Positions 53,321 through 61,147 of a stretch of 64,000 bases of DNA are shown here, one piece after another (position 1 is the first letter of the stretch; each line of letters begins with the position of its first letter). Both the position numbers and the translations under genes were made by a program. Origin of the DNA: Paraburkholderia phenazinium (lineage in GTDB: Bacteria; Pseudomonadota; Gammaproteobacteria; Burkholderiales; Burkholderiaceae); assembly GCF_900100735.1 (NCBI RefSeq), contig NZ_FNCJ01000022.1, positions 62,001-126,000 on the forward strand, written 5' to 3'. A model generated the notes under the pieces. The model was not told the origin of the DNA. It made no database searches and saw only the letters and a program-made list of their open reading frames with translations.

Positions 53321-55495
53321 ATGACAACAGCCTTCCACCGCTTGCGCGCTACCGCAATCTCAGTCTCTGCCGTCCTCGCCATGATTCCGCTCACCGGCAC
53401 TGCCCAGGTGCCGTCGCCCACGGCCCCCGCTGCAGCCGTGTCCGGTGGTGACCCGCCCGACCGCGTCGCGCGTCTGAACTACTTTGCCGGCACCGTGACG
53501 CTGGAGCCTGCTGGCCAGACCGACTGGTCCTATGCCGTCCTGAACCGCCCGCTGACCACCGGCGACCAGTTGTGGGCCGACGCCAATGCGCGCGCCGAAC
53601 TGCACGCCGGCTCGACCGCACTGCGACTCGACCAGCAAACCGCGCTCGACATCGTCAATCTCAACGACACGACCACCCAGTTGAAGGTCACGCAAGGCAC
53701 GCTGTCCGCCCATGTGCGCGCGCTGCCGGGCGGCCAGAACTTCGAGGTGGACACGCCGAACGTGGCGCTGGTCGCCACCGCGCCCGGACTGTTCCGCGTT
53801 GACGTGGCGGCTGACGGCAGTTCGACGACCGTCACGGTGCGTGCCGGCAGCGCGACGCTGTACGGCGACGGCGGCTCGTTCCAGATGAGCGCGGGCCAGC
53901 AGGTCCAGTTTGTCGGCGTCAATCTGCAGCAGCAGGCCGGCGGTTCCGCACCCGGACTCGACGCGTTCGACCAGTGGGTGGCAAGCCGCGACCGTGCGGA
54001 AGACAACTCGATCTCCGCACGCTATGTGTCGCGCGAAATCCCCGGTTATGAAGACCTCGACGCCAACGGCACTTGGCGCAACGACCCGAAATACGGCGAA
54101 GTGTGGGTGCCGACGGTCGCCGTCTCGGCGGGCTGGGCGCCGTATCACGAGGGCCACTGGGCCTGGATCGCCCCGTGGGGCTGGACGTGGGTGGACGATG
54201 CGCCGTGGGGCTTCGCTCCCTTCCACTATGGCCGTTGGGCGTATGTGGACCGTGCGTGGGCATGGGTGCCGGGTCCGGTTGTCGTGACCCAGCCGCCGGT
54301 CTATGCGCCTGCTCTGGTGGCCTTCGTCGGCGGCGGCGGTGGCGGCGGTGCGCATTGGGGCGTCGACCTGGCCATCGGCGGCGCGATCGGTGCTGGCGTG
54401 GCGTGGTTTGCGCTCGGACCGGGAGAACCGTGGCATCCGGCGTATCACTACAGCCCGACCTACTACAACCGTATCAACAACGTGAACATCACCAATGTTC
54501 ACAACACGACGATCATCAACAACGTCACCAACATCCACAACACGTATATCAACCAGAACGCGCCGGGCGCCATCACTGCGGTGCCGGCGAACGCGTTCGT
54601 GCGCGGCCAGTCGGTCGCGCAGGCAGCGCGTCCGTTCAATGCCCAGGCGCTCGCTCATGCACAGATCGGTGCTGGCGCACCGGCCATCGCTCCGGTTCAG
54701 CAGAGCTTTGCCGGCGCGTTGCGGCCGGCTAATGTCGGCGCCCCGGCTGCGCTCGCACAGCGTCAGGTAGTCGCGACCCGCGCACCGGTCGTGCCGGCGG
54801 CCTATCACGACACGCTCGCGCAGCGCTTTGCCGCGAGCGGCGGCAAGGTGGCAGGCGTCGGCGCACCGGTGGTGCGCACGACAGCGCCTGCGGCATTCGC
54901 TGCCGTCGCCCATCCGGGCACGCCAGGCGCCGCGGCCGCTCCGGGAGGCTTCCGTGTGATCAACCGTACCGAAGTTCATCCGGTCGGCCCGCAAGGCGCA
55001 CCGGGACATGGCAACGAAGCGCAAGCGGGTCGCGCCCCGAACGCGGCGGAGGAGCAGGTGCACGCACCGAATGGCGCACCGCAGAAGCCGCAAGCCGAAG
55101 AGCCGCAGCATCCGAACGAGGCTCACGAAAACGGCGCGCCGCGTCCGCAAGCTGAAGCTGAGCATGCGCAACCGGAAGAGCACAACGTGCGGCCGGCCGA
55201 AGCCAACGCTCAGGCGCCGCATGCACCGGAAGCCGAGCACGCGCGGCCCGAACACGCTCAGCCGGAAGCGCAGCACGCGCCCGAAGCTGGTGGCGCCGAA
55301 CCGCAGCGTGCAGAGGAAGCCGCTCCGAAGCAACACGAAGAGCAGCCTGCTCCGGCGCCGCACGCGAACCCGCATCCGGCCGAGCATGCCAATCCGCACC
55401 CGGCTCAGCATCCGGCGCAACCCCCTCACCCGCAGCAGCATCCGGCGCCGCAGCACAAGCCGGAGGGTGAGCATAAGGACGAGCATCCGAAGTAA
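53321..55495 (+). CDS. FecR-domain / DUF6600 exported protein with His-rich tail
   Basis: A 724-aa exported protein. A signal peptide (to about GTAQVPSP) is followed by a FecR-type beta domain (RLNYFAGTVTLEPAG, WADANARAELHAGSTALRL). A Trp/Pro-rich DUF6600-like part comes next (HWAWIAPWGWTWVDDAPWG, FHYGRWAYVDRAWAWVPGP), then an Asn/Ile/His stretch (NNVNITNVHNTTIINN). The last 180 residues are disordered, Ala/Pro/Glu/His-rich. Unlike classical FecR no sigma-factor-binding cytoplasmic part is seen. The internal ATG was chosen because GGAG precedes it; another ATG 8 codons upstream is possible. Role unknown. Confidence 0.8.
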   Translation: MTTAFHRLRATAISVSAVLAMIPLTGTAQVPSPTAPAAAVSGGDPPDRVARLNYFAGTVTLEPAGQTDWSYAVLNRPLTTGDQLWADANARAELHAGSTALRLDQQTALDIVNLNDTTTQLKVTQGTLSAHVRALPGGQNFEVDTPNVALVATAPGLFRVDVAADGSSTTVTVRAGSATLYGDGGSFQMSAGQQVQFVGVNLQQQAGGSAPGLDAFDQWVASRDRAEDNSISARYVSREIPGYEDLDANGTWRNDPKYGEVWVPTVAVSAGWAPYHEGHWAWIAPWGWTWVDDAPWGFAPFHYGRWAYVDRAWAWVPGPVVVTQPPVYAPALVAFVGGGGGGGAHWGVDLAIGGAIGAGVAWFALGPGEPWHPAYHYSPTYYNRINNVNITNVHNTTIINNVTNIHNTYINQNAPGAITAVPANAFVRGQSVAQAARPFNAQALAHAQIGAGAPAIAPVQQSFAGALRPANVGAPAALAQRQVVATRAPVVPAAYHDTLAQRFAASGGKVAGVGAPVVRTTAPAAFAAVAHPGTPGAAAAPGGFRVINRTEVHPVGPQGAPGHGNEAQAGRAPNAAEEQVHAPNGAPQKPQAEEPQHPNEAHENGAPRPQAEAEHAQPEEHNVRPAEANAQAPHAPEAEHARPEHAQPEAQHAPEAGGAEPQRAEEAAPKQHEEQPAPAPHANPHPAEHANPHPAQHPAQPPHPQQHPAPQHKPEGEHKDEHPK

Positions 55496-55502
55496 GCGCG
55501 TC

Positions 55503-55534
55503 GCGACTGCCCGCTTTGGTACGCGGGCAGTCGC
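55503..55534 (+). terminator. Hairpin terminator after the FecR-domain gene
   Basis: GCGACTGCCCGC and GCGGGCAGTCGC are perfect 12-base complements around an 8-nt loop, starting 8 bp after the stop codon. It is a good candidate terminator. Confidence 0.75.
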
Positions 55535-55637
55535 CTCAAGTCGTACGCGCCGCCTGGCGCCTCTCGTCAGGCGGTACATTCCCCTCTCGCCGCAGACCAT
55601 CCCCGCTATCCGCAATCAACCCCGAATCGATGCAGAT

Positions 55638-56405
55638 TCAATGCGGGTTCAACGATTGCGCCGTACTGATCAGATTGATCGGACTCACGCGAATGATCCC
55701 GCCACGCGGGCTGTCGATGTCCGCAATCAGCGCGAACGACGTCGCCACCACCACCGGCAATACCACCAGCAGCGTCAGTCCCACTCTGGCCGTGCGGGCG
55801 CCATAGCCGACCAGCAAGTTGCAGCACACCCCAATCGCCACCATCAGCCCCCACGCGGCGATCGGAATGCGGTTCCACCACGCGGCCTGGGTGTAACCCT
55901 GCGAGTTCAGCACGTCGTTCATACCGGCCACCGCCAGCGCGGCGATGGGGGTCGGCTGGGCCGTCGCGGCCTCGCGCACTGCGGCCCACAGGCCACCCTG
56001 CAACTCGTTAGTGGCCGCGTTGATCTGTGCGAGCTCCTGCGCATCGCGGGTCTTGTAGAACAGCACGCGCTGCTCGAGATAGCGCGTCAACAGGGCCCGC
56101 ACCTGCTGTCCCTGGGCAGCAGGTAATAGATCGGCGCGCACGAACTCCGTGCCGATGGCGTTGGCCTCTTCCTCCTCGTAATTCTTGCGCTGATCGTAGC
56201 GCCCCACCGCCATCGAAAAGCTAAAGCCGATCATCAGCGCGAGCAGCGTGAGCGTCGCGGCCTGGACTACGTTGAAGTCTTCGCGCGACTCTGCCGTCAG
56301 CGCTTTCACCTTTCTGAGCAGGCTTGCCCCAATCCATGCCGACAGTGACATGGCCACCAGCGACGACAAAAAGACCACCGATGGATAGTCCATTGCATTC
56401 TGCAT
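55638..56405 (-). CDS. DUF4239 (bestrophin-like) membrane protein
   Basis: A 255-aa inner-membrane protein with two N-terminal helices (VVFLSSLVAMSLSAWIGASL, AATLTLLALMIGFSFSMAV) and two C-terminal helices (IAAWGLMVAIGVCCNLLVG, VGLTLLVVLPVVVATSFAL). GFSFSMAVGRYDQRKNYEEEEANAIGTEF is the DUF4239 signature, often described as bestrophin-like. It may be a channel; no function is proven. It follows a gene for a periplasmic protein by 33 bp in the same direction, so they probably form an operon. Confidence 0.82.
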   Translation of the reverse strand: MQNAMDYPSVVFLSSLVAMSLSAWIGASLLRKVKALTAESREDFNVVQAATLTLLALMIGFSFSMAVGRYDQRKNYEEEEANAIGTEFVRADLLPAAQGQQVRALLTRYLEQRVLFYKTRDAQELAQINAATNELQGGLWAAVREAATAQPTPIAALAVAGMNDVLNSQGYTQAAWWNRIPIAAWGLMVAIGVCCNLLVGYGARTARVGLTLLVVLPVVVATSFALIADIDSPRGGIIRVSPINLISTAQSLNPH

Positions 56406-56438
56406 ACGCTCACCCAGGTAAAGAGTCAGGACACAGGC

Positions 56439-57350
56439 TTAAGAGCCCGTCTTTAGATAATATCGGCCATCGGCCGTCACCTTTGGACCGAAGCCACATG
56501 CGTTCACAGAACCATGGGTCGCGACATCGAGCGTCTCCGGTTCGGTGAGGCGGAACTCCAGCAGGCATTTGTCGGCGTGCCCGTCGTAAGCAGCGACGTT
56601 GGCCAGTTTCGTGGTGGCCTCGAGCAGCGTACCGGCCGGTTCATCCGAGACCGCCACCCGCGCAATGCCGCCGAAGAAGCGCACGTTCGCCACCAGCGCG
56701 CCGCTACTTGCCACCGGCGCGCCGTTGCTGCTCACCGTCGGATAGAGAAAATCCGCGGTGAGGCGGTAAACCCCATGACGCCCCTTGACGGGCGTGAGCG
56801 TCACGCTGCTCCATGCGCCGAGTTTCAGATAATGGGCAAAGCTCACGCCGGACGCGGGCAGGCCCTGCACGACCTGCTTGTCTGCGATGCTCGCAAGACG
56901 TTGTTGCGCGACGTCGACGACACGGTTCAGCATCGCGTCGTCGGGCGCTTCCTTGCCGCGGCTTGCGGCACTGCGGTAGTAGGCGCGGGCATTCGAAAAC
57001 GCCCCCTGACTGGCCTGCACGTCGCCCTGGTGGATCAGCGCCATCGCCGCGCGCGCGTGGGCCGAATTGATCGCCTTCGGTGCATTCTCCTCTTCGGCCT
57101 GCAGGGTGGCGGCGTCCGCCAGCATCGACTCCATATCGACCAGCGCTTGCGCATCCTTGATGCGGCCTGCATCGAGCGCTTCGACACCGAGCGCCGCGCA
57201 TGAGGCGTTGGTGCGGCACTGCACGTCCTTGCCGGCCAGCACATAGCGCCGGTATAGCTCGGCGCGCGAGCCGCTATCGAACGCCTGGGCGGCAGCGAGC
57301 GACGGCACTAGCACAGCGATGGCAGCAGCGACGAGAGAGTTTGCACGCAT
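56439..57350 (-). CDS. Exported protein of unknown function (303 aa)
   Basis: A periplasmic protein with a clear signal peptide (VAAAIAVLVPSLAAAQA). The N-terminal half is helical with a possible TPR-like pattern (SAHARAAMALIHQGDVQASQ, ARAYYRSAASRGKEAP). The C-terminal half is beta-rich (VYRLTADFLYPTVSSNG, ARVAVSDEPAGTLLEATTK). A few cysteines (VQCRTNASC, HADKCLLEF, VNACGFG) may form disulphides. I do not recognise a family. It precedes the DUF4239 gene by 33 bp. A LysR gene lies just upstream on the same strand, 18 bp apart, so read-through is possible. Confidence 0.75.
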   Translation of the reverse strand: MRANSLVAAAIAVLVPSLAAAQAFDSGSRAELYRRYVLAGKDVQCRTNASCAALGVEALDAGRIKDAQALVDMESMLADAATLQAEEENAPKAINSAHARAAMALIHQGDVQASQGAFSNARAYYRSAASRGKEAPDDAMLNRVVDVAQQRLASIADKQVVQGLPASGVSFAHYLKLGAWSSVTLTPVKGRHGVYRLTADFLYPTVSSNGAPVASSGALVANVRFFGGIARVAVSDEPAGTLLEATTKLANVAAYDGHADKCLLEFRLTEPETLDVATHGSVNACGFGPKVTADGRYYLKTGS

Positions 57351-57368
57351 GGATGGACGCGATGGTGA

Positions 57369-58343
57369 TTACGTATTCGATAACGAATGTCTTGCATGAG
57401 CGCGCCCGCCGCGCAAGTGCGCCTGCACGGGTTCATGCCCCGCCAATGATGCTGACAGAAAATCGACGAATGCGCGAACCCGCGCCGAAAGTTGTTGATG
57501 CGGCGAGTAGACCGCATAGATATCCGCGCCGGGGGTTCGATACTCGGGCAGCACATGAACCAGCGTGCCATCGCGCAGAAAGCCGGCAATATCCCATTCG
57601 GCACGCATCAAAATGCCGTGGCCGTCGAGCGCCCAGCGTACGGCGATCTCGCCGTCGTTGGTGGTGAGATTGCCCTTGACCCGCACCGTTTGCGTTTTCT
57701 GCGCCGCGCCGCGACCGTTCGTGAGCCGCCATACGGCGTGGCCGTCATCGCCCTGGCGAATGCCGATGCAATTGTGCTGGGCGAGCTCGGCAGGACTACG
57801 CGGCGCACGATGCTGCGCGAGGTACGACGGCGCCGCGCACAGCAGACGCCGGTTCGGCGCAATACGCCGTGCGATCACCCGCGCATCCGGCGGCTCGCCA
57901 AAACGGATACACACATCGAAGCTGTCGTCGCTCAGCGCCGGCGGGTCCGCCGACAACTGCAACTGCACCTCCACTTCAGGGTAGGCCCGCACGAAACGCG
58001 AGATGACCGGCGCGATATGACTGCGGCCGAAGCCAAGCGTAGCGTTGACGCGCAGCAGCCCCTTGGGCATGGCGCGCGCGCCGCCGAGCAGCTGCGCCAG
58101 TTCGTCCATCTCGCCGAGAATGCGACGCGCGTGGGTGAGATAGAGCTCGCCTTCGGGCGTGAGGCTCATACGCCGCGTGGTGCGGTTCACCAGCGCGACA
58201 CCGGACCTCAGTTCCATCTGCATGAGGTGCTTGCTGACCGCTGCGGTCGACAGGCCCAGTTCACGTGCTGCCGCAGTCAGGCTGCCGCAGCCGGCGAGGA
58301 CCGAGAAGAAAGCCAGATCGTCTGCCTGAATGGGGGACGTCAT
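57369..58343 (-). CDS. LysR-family transcriptional regulator (DmlR-like)
   Basis: A 324-aa regulator. The N-terminal helix-turn-helix is FFSVLAGCGSLTAAARELGL followed by STAAVSKHLMQMELRSG, and the effector domain has the typical alternating fold (GLLRVNATLGFGRSHIAPVI, FDVCIRFGEPPDARVIARRI). Divergent to a D-malate/tartrate dehydrogenase-like gene, as dmlR and dmlA are in E. coli. It should activate that gene on binding D-malate or a related acid. A 6-3-6 palindrome sits between. The last 20 residues (LRGGRAHARH) are basic and unusual. Confidence 0.9.
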   Translation of the reverse strand: MTSPIQADDLAFFSVLAGCGSLTAAARELGLSTAAVSKHLMQMELRSGVALVNRTTRRMSLTPEGELYLTHARRILGEMDELAQLLGGARAMPKGLLRVNATLGFGRSHIAPVISRFVRAYPEVEVQLQLSADPPALSDDSFDVCIRFGEPPDARVIARRIAPNRRLLCAAPSYLAQHRAPRSPAELAQHNCIGIRQGDDGHAVWRLTNGRGAAQKTQTVRVKGNLTTNDGEIAVRWALDGHGILMRAEWDIAGFLRDGTLVHVLPEYRTPGADIYAVYSPHQQLSARVRAFVDFLSASLAGHEPVQAHLRGGRAHARHSLSNT

Positions 58344-58358
58344 GGATGCACCGGATTC

Positions 58359-58373
58359 TTAACCTGCGGTTAA
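58359..58373. promoter_or_regulatory. LysR-type operator between dmlR-like and dmlA-like genes
   Basis: TTAACCTGCGGTTAA is a perfect 6-3-6 inverted repeat that contains the T-N11-A core of LysR-type boxes. It starts 16 bp upstream of the regulator's start, 87 bp before the dehydrogenase start. Confidence 0.6.
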
Positions 58374-58459
58374 AGGCGGTTTGAGTCTAGCACCGTTTTT
58401 TGCTCCGGCTGCGCCGTTACGATGCAATCCGCCGATGAATTTTTATGGAGCGCTGCAGC

Positions 58460-59527
58460 ATGAGAACCTATCGCATAGCCACCATTCCGGGGGACGGCAT
58501 TGGCAAGGAAGTCGTGCCAGCCGGACGCCGGGTGCTCGAAGCGCTCGCTGCGCAACACCGGGACTTTCGCTTCGAGTTCGAAAACTTCGCCTGGGGCGGG
58601 GACTACTACCGCGAGCATGGTGTGATGATGCCGGCCGATGGACTCGACGCCTTACACGGCATGGATGCAATTTTGTTCGGCTCGGCGGGCGATCCGCAGA
58701 TTGCCGATCACATTACGCTGTGGGGCTTGCGCCTGAAAATCTGCCAGGGCTTCGACCAGTACGCGAATGTCCGCCCGACCCGCATCCTTCCGGGTATCGA
58801 CGCACCGCTCAAGCGTTGTACGCCGGCGGATCTGGACTGGGTGATCGTGCGGGAAAACTCCGAAGGCGAATATGCCGGCGTCGGCGGCCGGGCGCATCAG
58901 GGTCATCCGATCGAGGTGGCCACCGACGTGTCGATCATGACGCGCGCGGGCGTCGAACGGATTCTGCGTTTCGCTTTCCGGCTCGCACAGTCACGTCCGC
59001 GCAAGCTGTTGACCGTGGTGACGAAAAGCAATGCGCAACGGCACGCCATGGTGATGTGGGATGAGATCGCCGCGCAAATCGCGCTGGAGTTTCCCGATGT
59101 GTCATGGGACAAGGAGCTGGTCGACGCGGCCACGGCGCGGATGGTCAATCGTCCGGCTTCGCTCGATACGCTGGTCGCCACCAACCTGCATGCGGATATC
59201 CTCAGCGATCTGGCTGCGGCGCTGGCGGGCAGCCTTGGTATCGCGCCGACTGCGAACCTCGATCCAGAGCGGCGTTATCCGTCGATGTTCGAGCCGATCC
59301 ACGGCTCTGCTTTCGACATCATGGGTAAGGGGCTGGCCAATCCTGTGGGGACGTTCTGGTCGGTTGTGATGATGCTCGAGCATCTTGGTGAGACAGAGGC
59401 CGCGCGAAAGGTGATGACGGCGATCGAGGCGGTGACGGCGAACCGTGCGTTGCATACGCGTGACCTTGGCGGGGAGGCTACGACCGAAGAGGTCACCGCC
59501 GCGGTGTGCGCACGGGTTGGGGGTTAG
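58460..59527 (+). CDS. dmlA: D-malate / tartrate dehydrogenase (decarboxylating, NAD+)
   Basis: A 355-aa cytoplasmic enzyme of the isocitrate/isopropylmalate dehydrogenase family. IATIPGDGIGKEVVPAGR is the N-terminal motif, WVIVRENSEGEYAGVGGRAH the substrate-binding block (the family's E/S pocket differs from LeuB here), DKELVDAATARMVNRPASLD the metal-binding region, and ATNLHADILSDLAAALAGSLG the Asp pair of the active site. Converts D-malate to pyruvate or tartrate to oxaloglycolate. ATG chosen by GGAG 9 nt upstream. Divergent from a LysR gene; convergent stop overlaps that of ftrA by 3 nt. Confidence 0.9.
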   Translation: MRTYRIATIPGDGIGKEVVPAGRRVLEALAAQHRDFRFEFENFAWGGDYYREHGVMMPADGLDALHGMDAILFGSAGDPQIADHITLWGLRLKICQGFDQYANVRPTRILPGIDAPLKRCTPADLDWVIVRENSEGEYAGVGGRAHQGHPIEVATDVSIMTRAGVERILRFAFRLAQSRPRKLLTVVTKSNAQRHAMVMWDEIAAQIALEFPDVSWDKELVDAATARMVNRPASLDTLVATNLHADILSDLAAALAGSLGIAPTANLDPERRYPSMFEPIHGSAFDIMGKGLANPVGTFWSVVMMLEHLGETEAARKVMTAIEAVTANRALHTRDLGGEATTEEVTAAVCARVGG

Positions 59528-60495
59528 GCGCCGCCACCCGCCTCCGCCCCAAACTTCTTCCGATACGCCCCAGGGCTCGTCAGCGCGATGCGCCTGAAAT
59601 GCCGCCGCAACGACTCCTCCGAGCCAAACCCGGCCGCCTGGGCAACCCGCGCCATCGGCATCGGCGGCTGTGCCTCCAGCAGTTCCCGCGCGATCGCCAC
59701 GCGCTCACGCACCAGCCACTCGTACGGCGCCATTCCGGTTGCGTCGTGAAACTGGCGTTGCAGCGTGCGCGCACTCATGGCTGCACGCCCGGCGAGCGAC
59801 TCCAAGGTATGCGGCAAGGCCGGATTGGCCCGCACCCAGTCCATCAGTTTGGCCACCCGGCCACCCTCGTCCTGCGGCATCGGCCGCGGCACGAACTGCG
59901 CCTGACCGCCCTCGCGATGCGGCGGCACCACCAGCCGCTGCGCCACCCGGTTGGCGATCGCGCTGCCGTGATCGCGCCGCACCAGATGCAGCAGCATGTC
60001 GAGCCCTGCGGCCGAACCCGCCGAGGTCATGACCTGCCCCTCGTCGACATACAGCGCATCCGTTTGCACGCGTAGTTGCGGATAGCGCTGCTGCAATTTG
60101 TCGGCATAGCGCCAATGGGTGGTGACGCCTTTGCCGTCAAGCACACCGGCCGCCGCGAGCACGAACACCCCAGAACAAATCGAGCAGAGCCGCGCACCAC
60201 GCCGGTAGGCTGCACGAATTTTCGCCAACAACGGTGCGGGAGGTTCTTCGTCCGCATCGCGCCAGCCCGGCACGACGATCGTCGCGGCGCGATCGAGCAT
60301 CCGCAGCGAGTACGGCGCCGTCACAGTAATGCCGCCCGCCGCGCGCAATGGCCCCCGCTCGGCCGCGCAGACCGCAAAGCGATACCAGTCGCGCCCGAGT
60401 TCGGGCCGCTCGAGCGCGAACAGTTCGGTGACGCAACCGAATTCGAAGGTACAAAGCCGGTCATAGACCAGCGCAACGACGAGATGATCTTGCAT
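59524..60495 (-). CDS. GlxA-type AraC regulator with DJ-1/PfpI domain (FtrA-like)
   Basis: A 323-aa regulator. The N-terminal DJ-1/PfpI domain holds the ICSGVFVLAAAGVLDGK nucleophile-elbow motif, followed by TTHWRYADKLQQRYP. The C-terminal 100 residues are an AraC domain: SLAGRAAMSARTLQRQFH and MARVAQAAGFGSEESLRRHF. Known as FtrA in some annotations. It is divergent from a rhodanese gene with 100 bp between starts and so likely controls it. Its stop codon overlaps the dmlA stop. Confidence 0.9.
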   Translation of the reverse strand: MQDHLVVALVYDRLCTFEFGCVTELFALERPELGRDWYRFAVCAAERGPLRAAGGITVTAPYSLRMLDRAATIVVPGWRDADEEPPAPLLAKIRAAYRRGARLCSICSGVFVLAAAGVLDGKGVTTHWRYADKLQQRYPQLRVQTDALYVDEGQVMTSAGSAAGLDMLLHLVRRDHGSAIANRVAQRLVVPPHREGGQAQFVPRPMPQDEGGRVAKLMDWVRANPALPHTLESLAGRAAMSARTLQRQFHDATGMAPYEWLVRERVAIARELLEAQPPMPMARVAQAAGFGSEESLRRHFRRIALTSPGAYRKKFGAEAGGGA

Positions 60496-60595
60496 GGCGT
60501 GATGTTACCGGAGATTGACGATTACGCCACTTCTGCCTGCTCACGCCGTCCGCAACAATGAAGCCTCATCAAACCCATGCACAGGAGCCCCGCCA

Positions 60596-61060
60596 ATGTT
60601 GCCCGCCAACCCACTCAGTGCCGCTAATGAACTCGCTCCGATCAACGCCGTGACGGCTGTCGCACCCGCCGACAGCGCCGCGGCCCTCGCGCATTTCGAG
60701 GCATCGTTGCGTTTCGAAACCGATTGCTCCGATGTGTTTGCCGCATTCGCCCGCGGCGAACCCGGTTTCGTGCTGCTCGACGTGCGCAGCCCCGCGTTGT
60801 ATACGCAAGGACATATCCCCGGCGCCATCAATCTGCCGCACGGCAAGATCGTCGCCTCGAAGCTCGTGGATTACCCTGAGAACACGCTATTCGTCACCTA
60901 TTGCGCGGGGCCGCATTGCAATGGCGCGAGCCGCGGCGCGCTGCGTCTCGCGCAACTCGGGCGGCCGGTGAAGCTGATGATCGGCGGCATCACCGGCTGG
61001 CTAGACGAAGGCTTCGAATTGAGCACGCCCAATGCCGATGCGGGGCCACGCGAGAACTAA
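60596..61060 (+). CDS. Single-domain rhodanese (sulfurtransferase)
   Basis: A 154-aa cytoplasmic protein with one rhodanese domain. FVLLDVRSPALYTQGHIPGAINLPH is the CH2A-type block, with split at the limit here: VRSPALYTQGHI then PGAINLP. The active-site loop VTYCAGPHCNGASRGA carries the catalytic Cys and a second Cys four residues on. Substrate and sulfur acceptor are unknown. ATG follows GGAG. Divergent from the FtrA-like regulator, a recurring pair in Burkholderiaceae. Confidence 0.88.
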   Translation: MLPANPLSAANELAPINAVTAVAPADSAAALAHFEASLRFETDCSDVFAAFARGEPGFVLLDVRSPALYTQGHIPGAINLPHGKIVASKLVDYPENTLFVTYCAGPHCNGASRGALRLAQLGRPVKLMIGGITGWLDEGFELSTPNADAGPREN

Positions 61061-61147
61061 GCGTTTTTCCTTGCGATTTGATTAAATAAATGCTGCCAGC
61101 GGTCGATAACCAGTTGAGCCGTCTCCCCTTACACGGCTGGACTAAAC

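Noticed and set aside
53360..55615. A 751-codon open frame on the minus strand across the FecR-domain gene
   Set aside because: It is Arg/Val/Leu-rich low-complexity sequence from codon-biased antisense reading; the plus-strand protein has a signal peptide and recognisable domains.
60496..60595. GGCGT...ACGCC inverted ends in the ftrA/rhodanese spacer
   Set aside because: Only 5-bp arms with a long gap; not distinguishable from chance at this GC content.
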